A stretch of 53,645 nt of DNA from assembly GCA_022844265.1 (NCBI GenBank), contig JALHMA010000002.1, positions 16,686 through 70,330 on the forward strand, read 5' to 3'. Source of the DNA: Saprospiraceae bacterium. GTDB taxonomy: Bacteria > Bacteroidota > Bacteroidia > Chitinophagales > Saprospiraceae. A program made the translations under genes and the position numbers. The notes below the pieces were generated by a model that saw nothing but the letters and a program-made list of their open reading frames with translations, did no database searches and had not been told where the DNA came from. This document shows positions 16,486 to 25,703 of this stretch, in pieces (within the stretch, counting starts at the first letter, position 1; each line of letters begins with the position of its first letter).

Positions 16486-16992
16486 TCATTTGGGCGGCGC
16501 AATCAACGGTTCCGGAAATTTAATTTCAATAATGCGCAGGCGGTGCTTGTTGCCGAGTTTCAATTTCCGTTTGGAGAGAAAAAACAGCCCGGTGCCCGCC
16601 GAAATGACTGACATACTATATAATTTGGGCAGGTCTAAATCCCGGTCGTTGTACAGCAGGCGCCCGGCGGTAGCGGCCAGCGCCAGGGTGCCGCCCAGAC
16701 TAACCAATGAAGCGCCGCTGATCCGCCATATAGGCCTTCTGGAGACCTTGATCTGAGCGATACTGTCTAGTTTGACAGGAAAATTATCCAGCAGCAGCAG
16801 ATTTGATTCAGGCAATATATCAGTGATGGTGCGTTCGTACCAATAGTTTTCAGCCCCGTTCAATCGAAAACGCAGGGTCTCACCCACATACATTTTTGTT
16901 GTTTTGGCACGGTTAGCCCTTTCCAGCAGCAACATTTTCTGCCCGTAAGAGGGTATGGAAAGGAAAAGTAATAAAACGTAGCAAAGTCGCAT
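16486..16992 (-). CDS. Hypothetical exported protein with two membrane segments (168 aa)
   Basis: A signal peptide (MRLCYVLLLFLSIPSYGQ) is followed by a soluble beta-like region (about 25-85: MYVGETLRFRL, RTITDILPESNLLLLDNFPV) and then two hydrophobic stretches (about 92-110 and 125-140), ending in a basic tail. The pattern is seen in small Bacteroidota envelope proteins of unknown function. It begins 27 nt after the cysteine desulfurase gene on the same strand, so it is probably the last gene of the glmM-like/iscS operon. I do not recognise it. Confidence 0.75.
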   Translation of the reverse strand: MRLCYVLLLFLSIPSYGQKMLLLERANRAKTTKMYVGETLRFRLNGAENYWYERTITDILPESNLLLLDNFPVKLDSIAQIKVSRRPIWRISGASLVSLGGTLALAATAGRLLYNDRDLDLPKLYSMSVISAGTGLFFLSKRKLKLGNKHRLRIIEIKFPEPLIAPPK

Positions 16993-17019
16993 AAAGCCGC
17001 AGGTTGGTATACACAGAAA

Positions 17020-18174
17020 TCAGTGGTATGCATAAGATGCCTGCACAGGTACTATACCTTTCAGTTTTTCCACCACAAAATCCACTTCGTCGCGGGTATT
17101 GTAATGGGAAAAAGAAAAACGGATACTTTTTCTGGCCGGGTCGGCCTGAATAGCTTCCAGCACATGGCTGCCTTTTTCAGAGCCGCTGGAACAGGCGCTG
17201 CCGCCCGAACAACTGATACCTGCAATATCGAGGCTCAACAGGAGCAGTTCATTTTTGGGAGAAGGAGGAAACGCTACATTGAGTACGGTGTACAAGCTGT
17301 CGCCTTCCAGATCGCCATTGAACTGAATATTGTCGAAGGTTTGTAAAAGCCTTTCTTTCAGATAGTTGCGAATATCGGTTATGTAATTGGTACGCGCTTC
17401 CATCTCGGAGCAGGCGAGTTCAAGCGCTTTGGCCAGCCCGATGATACCGTACACATTTTCCGTACCGCCCCGCATATTGCGTTCCTGCGCTCCGCCATCA
17501 ATAAACGGTTTAATCGGCGTTTCAGGATTGATGTAGATAAAGCCCACACCTTTCGGGCCGTGGAATTTGTGCGCGGCGCCCGCCATAAAACTGAGCGGCG
17601 TTTTTTGCACATCTATAGGGAAGTGCCCTACTGTTTGAACGGTATCGGAGTGAAAAAGCGCGCCGTATTGCGTGCATAAGGCCGACACCTTTTCCAGGTC
17701 TATCATGGTACCGATCTCGTTGTTGGCGTGCATCAGCGAAACCAGCGTTTTTTTATCGCCCGATGCAGCCAGTTCGGTCTCCAGAACAGCGTAGTCAATA
17801 CGTCCACAGGCATCTACGGGAAGCCAAACCACTTCTGTCCCTTTTATTTTTTGTACCATTTCAATGGCGTGGGTACCGCAGTGGTGTTCGGTCGGACTGC
17901 TGATAATACGTTGAACACCCAGGTCTCTGACGGCGCATTTGATGGCCATATTATTGCTCTCCGTGCCGCCGGAAGTGAAAAATATTTCACCGGTGCCTGC
18001 TCCAATGCTTTGCGCTACAGTTTTGCGGGCAGTTTCCAGTGCTGCACGTGCTGCGCGGCCTTCAGCATGGATGGAGGATGGGTTGCCGTACAAATTGCGT
18101 AATACGGGCAGCATCGTTTCGATGACCTCTTCCGAAATGGCAGTAGTGGCTGCGTTGTCGAAATAAACTCTCAT
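17020..18174 (-). CDS. Cysteine desulfurase (NifS/IscS family)
   Basis: A 384-aa PLP enzyme that takes sulfur from cysteine for Fe-S clusters and other thio-cofactors. Signatures: YFDNAATT start, TSGGTESNN, HANNEIGT, HSDTVQ, the PLP lysine in AAHKFHGPKG (K203), and the persulfide Cys in GGSACSSGS (C328). The start overlaps the stop of the upstream phosphohexomutase gene in an ATGA arrangement, so translation is coupled. No iscU or sufBCD is present nearby. NifS- versus IscS-type cannot be settled, so no symbol is given. Confidence 0.95.
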   Translation of the reverse strand: MRVYFDNAATTAISEEVIETMLPVLRNLYGNPSSIHAEGRAARAALETARKTVAQSIGAGTGEIFFTSGGTESNNMAIKCAVRDLGVQRIISSPTEHHCGTHAIEMVQKIKGTEVVWLPVDACGRIDYAVLETELAASGDKKTLVSLMHANNEIGTMIDLEKVSALCTQYGALFHSDTVQTVGHFPIDVQKTPLSFMAGAAHKFHGPKGVGFIYINPETPIKPFIDGGAQERNMRGGTENVYGIIGLAKALELACSEMEARTNYITDIRNYLKERLLQTFDNIQFNGDLEGDSLYTVLNVAFPPSPKNELLLLSLDIAGISCSGGSACSSGSEKGSHVLEAIQADPARKSIRFSFSHYNTRDEVDFVVEKLKGIVPVQASYAYH

Positions 18175-19547
18175 TTTATTAGATTGATATCCTGAATGAT
18201 CTTTTTGGCCAGGTTTTCCGCTACAACAATGGAGTTGCTTTCAGAATACACACGGATGATCGGCTCCGTATTGGAAGGGCGAAGATGTACCCAGCCCTGC
18301 TCGAAGTCGATTTTCAGACCGTCCTCCGTGTTGATTTGCTCATTGCGGTATTTCTCACGCAGGGATACAAATATTTTTTCCAGGTCAATATCCGCAGTGC
18401 GCGCCAATTTTGTTTTGGACATCTGGTACTCCGGGTAGGTCTTGCGAAGCGTCGACATTTGTTTATTCGCCTGCGATAAATGGGTGAGAAACAGGGCAAT
18501 ACCTACCAGCGCATCCCGTCCGTAATGCAGTTCGGGCAAAATAACGCCGCCATTACCTTCGCCGCCGATAACGGCGTTTACCGATTTCATTTTTTCCACC
18601 ACATTCACTTCGCCCACCGCTGCGGCATAATATTCACCGCCGTATTTCCGTGTAACGTCGCGCAGGGCGCGGGTGCTGCTCAGGTTACTCACCGTATTGC
18701 CCGGTCTTTTGGAAAGCACATAGTCCGCCACGGCAACCAGGGTATATTCTTCGCCAAATATTTCGCCGTCTTCGCACATAAAAACCAGTCGGTCCACGTC
18801 GGGGTCGACGGCAATACCTAACTGCGCTTTTTGCTGGCGTACTTCTGTTGAAAGTTGGCCCAGATGCTCTTTAAGGGGTTCGGGATTGTGCGCAAAATGG
18901 CCGTTGACTTCGCCATTAATCAAAATAACCTGGCATCCAAGCGCTTCGAGCAGGGGAGGAACGCTCAGGGCGCCGGTAGAATTGATGGCATCCACGACGA
19001 TGCGAAAATTTTTCGCCCGTACAGATTCCACGTCCACCAAAGAAAGCGCTAAAATCTGATTAATGTGTTTTTGAATATAGGAGTCGTCTTGTCTATATGC
19101 GCCCAGTTTATCAACCGATGCGTATTCTACTGACCCATTTGCCACAATATCAAGCACTTCCGCTCCATCATCAGCACTGATGAACTCTCCTTTGTGGTTG
19201 ACCAGTTTGAGGGCATTCCATTCTTTGGTGTTATGACTGGCAGTCAGGATTATCCCGCCGCCTGCATTTTCCAAAGGAACTGCTATTTCCACCGTGGGCG
19301 TCGTACTCAGTCCAAGATCAATTACAGAAATACCCATGGCACGCAAGGTATTGATGACCAATGCACTCACGATGGCGCCGGAAATACGTCCGTCGCGTCC
19401 GACAACAATTGTCTGGATGCCAGTTTTATCCACAATCCATTGCCCGAAGGCTGCTGTGCATGTCACGATATCCTGAGGCGTCAGGTTGTCGCCGGGGCGG
19501 CCTCCGATAGTGCCTCGGAAACCGGAAATAGATTTAATAAGTGGCAA
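18171..19547 (-). CDS. glmM: Phosphoglucosamine mutase / phosphohexomutase
   Basis: A 458-aa alpha-D-phosphohexomutase. Catalytic serine in TASHN (S104), metal loop DPDVDR (about 246-251), sugar-binding GEGNGG (about 333) and phosphate-binding RPSNTEP (about 428) are all present. In the Bacteroidota this group is annotated GlmM (glucosamine-6-P to glucosamine-1-P, for UDP-GlcNAc); phosphomannomutase activity cannot be excluded. It starts with TTG: there is no in-frame ATG near the conserved N terminus PLIKSISGFRGTIGG, and codons just upstream lead only to the leader. Promoter box at 19599-19606. It heads an operon with the cysteine desulfurase. Confidence 0.9.
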   Translation of the reverse strand: MPLIKSISGFRGTIGGRPGDNLTPQDIVTCTAAFGQWIVDKTGIQTIVVGRDGRISGAIVSALVINTLRAMGISVIDLGLSTTPTVEIAVPLENAGGGIILTASHNTKEWNALKLVNHKGEFISADDGAEVLDIVANGSVEYASVDKLGAYRQDDSYIQKHINQILALSLVDVESVRAKNFRIVVDAINSTGALSVPPLLEALGCQVILINGEVNGHFAHNPEPLKEHLGQLSTEVRQQKAQLGIAVDPDVDRLVFMCEDGEIFGEEYTLVAVADYVLSKRPGNTVSNLSSTRALRDVTRKYGGEYYAAAVGEVNVVEKMKSVNAVIGGEGNGGVILPELHYGRDALVGIALFLTHLSQANKQMSTLRKTYPEYQMSKTKLARTADIDLEKIFVSLREKYRNEQINTEDGLKIDFEQGWVHLRPSNTEPIIRVYSESNSIVVAENLAKKIIQDINLIK

Positions 19548-19598
19548 GTTGAAAAAGGTTATTTTTTAAAAAGATGTATGCTCGATTCTTTACGGGCG

Positions 19599-19606
19599 CA
19601 AAGGTA
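19599..19606 (-). promoter_or_regulatory. -7 box (TACCTTTG) of the glmM-iscS operon
   Basis: Exact TAnnTTTG match on the minus strand, 51 nt before the TTG start at 19547. Confidence 0.6.
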
Positions 19607-19689
19607 CGCATAACCATGCGCATACAATTCGTCAGGTATCGGCATAAGAGCGTGTTGGAGGGTTTCTGTTAGTCTATATTTCTGTTAAA

Positions 19690-20868
19690 CTATCTTTCCG
19701 GCTTTGACAAACCCAATGCCTGTCGCATTTTAATATAAATATCCGTGTTGTCGTACATACCGCTAAACAATTGATGCTGCGGGCCGTATGCATAAACCGG
19801 TACCATGGCGGCAGTATGGAGCCGTGTAGAAAAAGCAGGATTAAACTGATTCCTGCTCGGACTTTTTACCAAAGCAAGACCGCCACATTCATGGTCGCCT
19901 GTTACGATCACAAGTGTTTCGCCGTTCGATGCGGCAAATTCAAGCGCTTTGACAATGGTTTTATCAAAGTCTTCCATTTCAGCGCGGAGCCAGTTGCGGT
20001 CATTGGCATGTCCGGCCCAATCGATCTGGCTGCCTTCCACCATCAGGAAAAACCCTTTGGGTGAGCGTTTTTGCAAAAAATTACAGGCAATTTCAGTGGC
20101 TTCCGGCATATAAGTGCGGCCGCCTGATGCGGTAGGCGGTTCTCTTTCATGTGTAAATTGCATAAATGGCGCCGAACCATCGAGTGGAAGTTTTTTGAAC
20201 ACGGTTCCGTGCCGGAGCACATATCCGCGCTGGCGAAGTGAATCTTCGAGGTTGATCCGATCCGGCCGTTGGTTAAAAAGTGCTGCGCCACCGCCGATGA
20301 AACAATCGATGTCTGTTTTGAGGTAATCCACCGCTATTTCTTCCGTAAACGCGCGCAGTTCCCGGTGTGCAATAAAGGAAGCGGGCGTTGCATGGGTCGC
20401 AGTACAAGATACCACCATACCGGTGGCATATCCTTTCATGTCAAGGTCTTCCAGAATAGTAGTGCAGGGTTTGTTGTTCGGAGGGGTCACTCCGATCGCG
20501 CCGTTGGTGGTTTTTTCCCCGCAGGAGAATGCCGTAGCGCCCGCGGCAGAATCTGTGACGAGATCGTCGCAGGAGTGACTTTTATGAAAACCAACGGTCG
20601 GAAACGTTTCAAAAACAGTACGACCCACTCCCCGCCAGTAAATATGGGCAGACACCTGCGCCAATCCCATACCGTCTCCAATGAGCAGGATGATATTTTT
20701 GGGCTGTTCCGAAAAAGTAACGGCCTGATAATCAACACCAGCCTTTCGATTACCGGAGCAACTGAAAATGACAAAGAGTACAGGCAGCAAAAAGAGTACC
20801 TTATTCGTTTTGCGTCTGTATTGCCGGATTTGTATAGAAAGCCCAAAAATGCTTCGGAGAAGAGTCAT
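19690..20868 (-). CDS. Alkaline phosphatase lipoprotein
   Basis: A 392-aa phosphomonoesterase. From the ATG at 20868 it has a basic N-terminal tail, a hydrophobic stretch and lipobox IFSC (Cys37). Metal and active-site residues are present: LIGDGMG (D65), VTDSAAGATA with nucleophile S107, HATPASF, EGSQIDWAGH, VTGDHECGG. It should hydrolyse phosphate esters in the periplasm or on the outer membrane. An open frame continues to a TTG at 20892, but the promoter box at 20890-20897 overlaps that codon, so 20868 is the supported start. The neighbouring ABC ATPase gene lies 46 nt upstream. Confidence 0.92.
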   Translation of the reverse strand: MTLLRSIFGLSIQIRQYRRKTNKVLFLLPVLFVIFSCSGNRKAGVDYQAVTFSEQPKNIILLIGDGMGLAQVSAHIYWRGVGRTVFETFPTVGFHKSHSCDDLVTDSAAGATAFSCGEKTTNGAIGVTPPNNKPCTTILEDLDMKGYATGMVVSCTATHATPASFIAHRELRAFTEEIAVDYLKTDIDCFIGGGAALFNQRPDRINLEDSLRQRGYVLRHGTVFKKLPLDGSAPFMQFTHEREPPTASGGRTYMPEATEIACNFLQKRSPKGFFLMVEGSQIDWAGHANDRNWLRAEMEDFDKTIVKALEFAASNGETLVIVTGDHECGGLALVKSPSRNQFNPAFSTRLHTAAMVPVYAYGPQHQLFSGMYDNTDIYIKMRQALGLSKPER

Positions 20869-20889
20869 GATTTGTCGGAAAATGATTTG

Positions 20890-20897
20890 CAAAGGTA
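20890..20897 (-). promoter_or_regulatory. -7 box (TACCTTTG) of the alkaline phosphatase gene
   Basis: Exact consensus match 21 nt before the ATG at 20868. It gives the gene its own promoter downstream of the ABC ATPase gene. Confidence 0.6.
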
Positions 20898-20914
20898 TTT
20901 CGCCTGCTGTGTGC

Positions 20915-21568
20915 TCATATCAACACGCCGTCCCGCATTTCCAGACAGCGATCCGACAGATCGGCGAGTTCTTTATTATGTGTAACAATAACAAAAGTCT
21001 GGCCATAGTCATCCCGGAGTTGGCGAATGAGTCGGTGCATGTCCTGCGATGCTTCAGAATCGAGGTTGCCGGTCGGTTCATCCGCGAATATCAGGTCGGG
21101 TTGGTTAATCAGCGCGCGTGCAACAGCCACCCGTTGTTGTTCGCCTCCCGAAAGTTGCGAAGGTTTGTGGGAGATTCGTTGTGACAGTCCAAGGTAACCC
21201 AGTAGTTCCTCAGCGCGTTGACGCACTTGCGATTCCGGTTTTTTTTGAATAAAACCGGGGATACAAACGTTTTCCAGTGCGCTGAACTCGGGCAATAAAT
21301 GATGAAATTGAAAAACAAATCCGATATGGCGATTGCGGAAAGATGCCAGTTGTTTGGCGTTCAGCGACTTAATGGAAGTATCACTGATCGTTAACTGGCC
21401 TTCATCGGCAAGATCGAGGGTTCCAAGAATGTGTAACAGGGTACTTTTGCCTGCGCCGGATTTTCCGACAATGCTTACAATTTCTCCGCGTTGCACGGCA
21501 ATGTCAACGCCTTTCAGGATTTCGAGGGCGCCATAGGATTTGTGGATATGCTGGGCTTTTAATACCAT
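20915..21568 (-). CDS. ABC transporter ATP-binding protein, LolD-like
   Basis: A 217-aa ATPase of the lipoprotein-release/MacB group. Walker [10 protein letters not shown] (about 35-43), Q-loop in [12 protein letters not shown], signature [15 protein letters not shown], Walker [13 protein letters not shown], and an H-loop in IVTHNKEL. LolD-type proteins work with an inner-membrane permease (LolCE) to extract lipoproteins; no permease gene is adjacent. It ends just before the alkaline phosphatase gene and is divergent from the glycosyltransferase gene. LolD is a likely but not proven assignment. Confidence 0.92.
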   Translation of the reverse strand: MVLKAQHIHKSYGALEILKGVDIAVQRGEIVSIVGKSGAGKSTLLHILGTLDLADEGQLTISDTSIKSLNAKQLASFRNRHIGFVFQFHHLLPEFSALENVCIPGFIQKKPESQVRQRAEELLGYLGLSQRISHKPSQLSGGEQQRVAVARALINQPDLIFADEPTGNLDSEASQDMHRLIRQLRDDYGQTFVIVTHNKELADLSDRCLEMRDGVLI

Positions 21569-21649
21569 AGCGCAAATGTCCGAAAAAGTTGTCGAGTTGT
21601 GGCGATGAAGTATGAAGACTCTGAAAAAACGATTGATTCAAGACCGACT

Positions 21650-22882
21650 ATGAAAATTCTGCAAATCTGTAATAAGTTTCCTTACCCGCTGAAAGACGGC
21701 GCCGCTATTGCCATCACGTACCTGGCGAAGGCCTTTAACGAACTGGGCCATGAAGTGACGTTGCTATCCATGAATACCAGTAAACACTGGTTTGACACGG
21801 AGTCTTTACCCCATGATTTTGACCATTACGAGGCGCTGCATACGGTATATATCGACAATAGAATAAGGCCTTTCCCGGCACTCTGGAATTTGTTTTCCGA
21901 AAAATCTTACCACATCGAACGATTTGAAGACGCCAATTTTGAAGAAAAACTGCGCGAAATCCTCCAAAATTCATGGTTTGATGTCGTTCAACTGGAATCT
22001 GTTTACCTCGCACCGTATATTCCGGTTATCAGAAAACATTCTTCCGCCATAATTGCCCTGCGCGCGCACAATGTTGAATATGAAATTTGGGAACGGGTGG
22101 CATCGAATGCGCATCCGATGAAACGCTGGTACCTGAAAAAAATAACGCCCAGGCTGAAACAATATGAAATGGAGCGTTTGAATCAGTATGACCTGCTGGT
22201 GGGAATTACGGAACGGGATGTCGAACATTTCAAACGCCTGGGTCTGCAAAAACCGGCAGTAATCAGCCCTATCGGCCTGGATTGCAGGGATTACCTGGCA
22301 GATGATAGTTGTTTCAGTCGTCCCCTCAGCCTTTCTTTTATCGGTTCGCTGGACTGGATGCCCAATCAGGACGGTTTAAAATGGTTTCTCGATGAGGTTT
22401 GGGAACCGTTGCTGGCGCCCAATTTCCCTGAAATGACGTTTCATATCGCAGGCCGAACCGCGCCGGCCTGGTTGCGAAACCTGCGTAAAGAGCGCGTTGT
22501 TTTTCATGGAGAAGTCGACAGCGCCGCCGATTTTTTAAACCAGCATGCTATTATGGTTGTACCGCTGCTTTCCGGCGGTGGTATGCGGGCCAAAATCCTG
22601 GAAGGAATGGCCGTCGGCAAAGTGGTGCTTTCAACCCGGATCGGGATGGAAGGCATCGCAGCCCAAAATCGCCGGGAATGCCTGCTGGCCGATTCTCCGG
22701 AGGATTTTTTATCTGCTGTGCGCTGGTGCGTTGAACGTGGCCCGGAGTTAGTCGACATTGGCCGGCGGGCACAGGTTTTTTGTTCAGAAAACTTTGATAA
22801 TGTGCAGGTTGCAAGAAGATTACTGGGAACTTACCAGAGCATGGTCAATGAAAGACCTGTGCTCATGGATGCCAAGTGGTGA
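21650..22882 (+). CDS. Glycosyltransferase family 4 protein
   Basis: A 410-aa GT-B-fold glycosyltransferase. The N-terminal half begins KILQICNKFPYPLKDGAAIAITYLAKAFNELGHEV, whose pieces KFPYPLKDGAAIA and LGHEV are typical. The C-terminal half has SFIGSLDWMPNQDGLKWF, HIAGR and the nucleotide-sugar-binding block VPLLSGGGMRAKILEGMAVGKVV-type (EGMAVGK), matching GT4 enzymes related to exopolysaccharide synthesis. ATG at 21650 is preferred; in-frame codons back to 21599 have no family support. Donor and acceptor are unknown. It is convergent with the peptide-binding lipoprotein gene across a palindrome. Confidence 0.93.
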   Translation: MKILQICNKFPYPLKDGAAIAITYLAKAFNELGHEVTLLSMNTSKHWFDTESLPHDFDHYEALHTVYIDNRIRPFPALWNLFSEKSYHIERFEDANFEEKLREILQNSWFDVVQLESVYLAPYIPVIRKHSSAIIALRAHNVEYEIWERVASNAHPMKRWYLKKITPRLKQYEMERLNQYDLLVGITERDVEHFKRLGLQKPAVISPIGLDCRDYLADDSCFSRPLSLSFIGSLDWMPNQDGLKWFLDEVWEPLLAPNFPEMTFHIAGRTAPAWLRNLRKERVVFHGEVDSAADFLNQHAIMVVPLLSGGGMRAKILEGMAVGKVVLSTRIGMEGIAAQNRRECLLADSPEDFLSAVRWCVERGPELVDIGRRAQVFCSENFDNVQVARRLLGTYQSMVNERPVLMDAKW

Positions 22883-22894
22883 TTTTGGGATTAA

Positions 22895-22987
22895 ATGGCA
22901 CACGGATTGAAGGGATGAGACACGGATTTCATTCGATCACTCTACATCGGGAAAATCCGTGTCTCACCCCTTCAATCCGTGTGCTAT
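22895..22987. repeat. 35-bp palindrome (acacggattgaa family)
   Basis: Arms 22895-22929 and 22953-22987 are reverse complements with two mismatches. The right arm ends exactly one base before the stop codon of the next gene (22988-22990). A closely related element is at 47053-47155. Confidence 0.95.
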
Positions 22988-24622
22988 CTATTTCCGGACG
23001 CGTTTCAAAGACAATAAATTGATCGCATTTCGCGAAAGCCCTTGTACCTGCCTGTCCGCAAATTGCGCCGTTTCATCATAAAACAGGAAAACAACCGGGG
23101 CTTCCTCCACCAATATCCGATCCATAGCCTGGTACAATTCATAACGCCGCTCCGTATCCGTTGTCTGAAGTGATGCTTCGTATAAACGGTCAAATTCGGT
23201 GTTGCTGAAACGGGTATAATTCGGTGGGGCAGTGTTTTTTGAGTAAAAACAAGTTAAAAAACTTTCAGCATCCGGGTAGTCCGCTATCCAGGAGGCCCTG
23301 AAAAAGGGCGCCTGTCCGTTGCGCATACGCTCCCGCAACAAGGCCGTTTCGGTCATTTCAACCTGAATATTGATCCCCAGGTCTTCCCATTGGCGGGTCA
23401 AAAAAGTACACAGGTCGAGGTAATCCGCATTGCACAGCAGGGTAATGGCAGGCAGCCCCAGGCCTTGTGGAAAGCCGGCTTCCGCAAGCAGTTGTGCCGC
23501 ACGCGCAGGGTCATAACGATAACCTGGCACACGCAGGTCATCAAAAGAGGGCAGACCGGAGGGCGCAAAGCCGGAAGAGGCCGGTTTCCCGACATTATTG
23601 CGCAGAACGCGCAGCATTTGTGCGCGGTTGATGCCATAATTGAGCGCCTGCCTTATTTTTTTTTGCTGTAGCGGCGTTGCGCTGCTATCCATACGAATGC
23701 CGAGGTACTCTGAATTGAGATAGGGGTTTTTCAAAAAGATGAATTGCCCGGCAAGGGGTGGCTGGAGTTCACCCTCGGCCGTGAGCAATTCGTTGATATA
23801 GGAACTTTCAAGCCCGAAAAAGTAGTCGAGGTTTCCTTTTTTAAATTCCAGAAATGCCGTTTTTCGATCGGTGATAAAACTCGTTTTTACGGCATCCAGG
23901 TAGGGTAGGGAGTTCCCCTCCCGGTCTTTTTCAAAATAATTTTCGTTTCTGACCACTACCAGCGCCTGGTTTTCAGCCCAGATTTTCATTTTAAACGGCC
24001 CCGTACCTACAGGATGCCGTCGGAAGTCGCGCCCGTAATAAGAACATGCTTCATGGGGCACAATGCTGGCGTATTGCATGGTCAGGATTTGCAACATGGG
24101 CTGAAAAGGACTTTTTAGCCGCAAAAGAAAAACGGAATCATTAATGGCTACAAAACCTGAATCCCTGGAAACCCTGTCTTTAAATATCCAGGAACCCGGC
24201 TTTGGCCAGGAATCGTCGAGTAGTCGCTGGAAACTATACACGACATCCGAAGCCACCATCCGGCGACCTTTTCCTTCGGGAAAAGCCACATTATCATGAA
24301 AAAAAACATCCTGCCGCAATAAAAACTGATAAGTCAGTCCATCCGGCGAAATATGCCACTCTTTAGCGATACATGGCTGCACCCGCAGACTGTCATCGAG
24401 TTGTACCAGGCCGTTGAATAAACAATCCACCACCCAAATGTTGTTCTGAGTACGGGCAAATGCCGGATCGAGAGAGGTGACGGGATTGTGCTGGTTGTAT
24501 CGAAAAGACTTGCGCGTTTCCACAACTTTTTCAGCACGACGACATTGTATCTGAGACAGTGTCGCCGTCAAAAGCAGTAAAACACCATATTTAAAAAGAT
24601 ACTGAGAAAACTGAATTGGCAT
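22988..24622 (-). CDS. Peptide/solute-binding lipoprotein (family 5)
   Basis: A 544-aa ABC-transporter extracellular solute-binding protein of the DppA/OppA type. Lipobox SQIQC (Cys27). Family blocks: NHNPVTSLDPAFARTQNN-like opening (NPVTSLDPAFARTQ), VVDCLFNGLVQ, PDGLTYQFLLRQDVFFHDN, VVYSFQRLLD, GTGPFKMK, RQALNYGINR and DLGINIQVEMTE. It should capture peptides or similar solutes outside the inner membrane. No DppBCDF permease genes are present, so its partner is elsewhere; it may work as an orphan binding protein. Confidence 0.93.
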   Translation of the reverse strand: MPIQFSQYLFKYGVLLLLTATLSQIQCRRAEKVVETRKSFRYNQHNPVTSLDPAFARTQNNIWVVDCLFNGLVQLDDSLRVQPCIAKEWHISPDGLTYQFLLRQDVFFHDNVAFPEGKGRRMVASDVVYSFQRLLDDSWPKPGSWIFKDRVSRDSGFVAINDSVFLLRLKSPFQPMLQILTMQYASIVPHEACSYYGRDFRRHPVGTGPFKMKIWAENQALVVVRNENYFEKDREGNSLPYLDAVKTSFITDRKTAFLEFKKGNLDYFFGLESSYINELLTAEGELQPPLAGQFIFLKNPYLNSEYLGIRMDSSATPLQQKKIRQALNYGINRAQMLRVLRNNVGKPASSGFAPSGLPSFDDLRVPGYRYDPARAAQLLAEAGFPQGLGLPAITLLCNADYLDLCTFLTRQWEDLGINIQVEMTETALLRERMRNGQAPFFRASWIADYPDAESFLTCFYSKNTAPPNYTRFSNTEFDRLYEASLQTTDTERRYELYQAMDRILVEEAPVVFLFYDETAQFADRQVQGLSRNAINLLSLKRVRK

Positions 24623-24647
24623 TTTATCTTTGGCTTAAATTTATTGA

Positions 24648-24730
24648 TATTGAGATATTAGGATATTGAGATATTGTTTCTCAATTTGTTGATTTTCAGT
24701 AAAATATGTCAATATCCTAATATCTCAATA
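24648..24730. repeat. Perfect 21-bp palindrome (gatattga family)
   Basis: Arms 24648-24668 and 24710-24730 are exact reverse complements built from gatatta/gatattga repeats of about 7-8 nt. It lies between divergent genes, 26 nt from the binding-protein start and 44 nt before the SOD start. Confidence 0.85.
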
Positions 24731-24773
24731 CCCCAATAACAATTTATCATTCCAACCATAACAGTAGAAAAAC

Positions 24774-25541
24774 ATGGAAAAACGCACATTTTTGAAAACC
24801 GGCATCATACTGGGTGTGACAGCAGCCGTCGCTCCTTTTTTTGAAGCCTGTAAAAAGGCAATAAAAGAAACGCCCACCACTGCGGCGCCCGTCATCCCGC
24901 CACCCAAAATGCGACGCAGCAAACCATTTGACCTCCCGGCTTTGGGTTATGAAACCAGCGCACTGGAACCCCACATCGACAAATTAACGATGGAAATCCA
25001 CCATGGCAAACACCACGCTGCTTATGTCAGCAACCTGAACGACGGAGTGAAAGGTACCGTTTATGCTGATTACGAACTGGAAGATATTATTGCACGTATT
25101 TCTACGGCCGACGCGGATAAAAAAATACGCAATAATGCAGGCGGGCACTGGAACCACAGTTTTTTCTGGCAAATCATGTCGCCCAAAGGCGGCGGCATGC
25201 CACAGGGTGCTCTGGCCACTGCAATCAATGGCACGTTCGGGTCTTACGATAAATTTAAAGAGGAATTTTCAAATGCCGCAAAAGGGGTATTCGGCTCCGG
25301 TTGGGCCTGGTTGTGCGTTGGGGCCGATAAAAAATTGTTTATCAGCAGCACACCCAATCAGGATAATCCATTGATGATGCAAGTGGTAAAACAGACCGGA
25401 ACACCCATACTGGGCCTCGACGTGTGGGAACATGCCTATTATTTGAAAAATCAGAACCGCCGCCCGGAATACATCAACTCTTTCTACAATGTAGTGAATT
25501 GGTCGGAAGTGGGCATGCGGTATCAAAAAGTCCTCGGGTGA
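24774..25541 (+). CDS. Exported superoxide dismutase (Fe/Mn family)
   Basis: A 255-aa SOD. The catalytic domain (about 50-255) has metal ligands H76 (EIHHGKHH), H128 (HWNHSFFW), D216 and H220 (LDVWEHAYY); the GGHWNH block resembles Mn or cambialistic enzymes. Unlike cytosolic SODs it has about 48 extra N-terminal residues: KRTFLKTG followed by a hydrophobic stretch and FFEAC (Cys26) then a Pro/Thr linker, consistent with export as a lipoprotein, perhaps through Tat (only one Arg of the twin-Arg pair is seen). It would remove superoxide in the envelope. It stands alone between palindromes. Confidence 0.95.
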   Translation: MEKRTFLKTGIILGVTAAVAPFFEACKKAIKETPTTAAPVIPPPKMRRSKPFDLPALGYETSALEPHIDKLTMEIHHGKHHAAYVSNLNDGVKGTVYADYELEDIIARISTADADKKIRNNAGGHWNHSFFWQIMSPKGGGMPQGALATAINGTFGSYDKFKEEFSNAAKGVFGSGWAWLCVGADKKLFISSTPNQDNPLMMQVVKQTGTPILGLDVWEHAYYLKNQNRRPEYINSFYNVVNWSEVGMRYQKVLG

Positions 25542-25563
25542 TAAAAATCGAAAGGCCGAATGC

Positions 25564-25679
25564 GACATTTTTTACCACATAGGCACATAGTTTTTACACA
25601 TAGAACACATAGCGTAGAGTACTCTAAAAACTATGTGTTCTATGTGTGAAAACTATGTGCCTATGTGGTAAAAAATGTC
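25564..25679. repeat. 49-bp palindrome (ccacatag family)
   Basis: Arms 25564-25612 and 25631-25679 are reverse complements with one mismatch; the 18-nt loop contains its own palindrome agagtactct. Arm words ccacatag and gcacatag are shared with 11589-11704 and 38777-38854. Between two convergent genes. Confidence 0.95.
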
Positions 25680-25703
25680 ACGCTTTGCCTTTCGACTTTA
25701 AAC

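Noticed and set aside
19194-19613. Plus-strand frames antisense to the phosphohexomutase gene
   Set aside because: Antisense shadows with no coding signature; the minus-strand gene carries all motifs.
20869-20892. Longer start for the alkaline phosphatase gene
   Set aside because: The upstream TTG coincides with the -7 box and no signal-peptide gain results.
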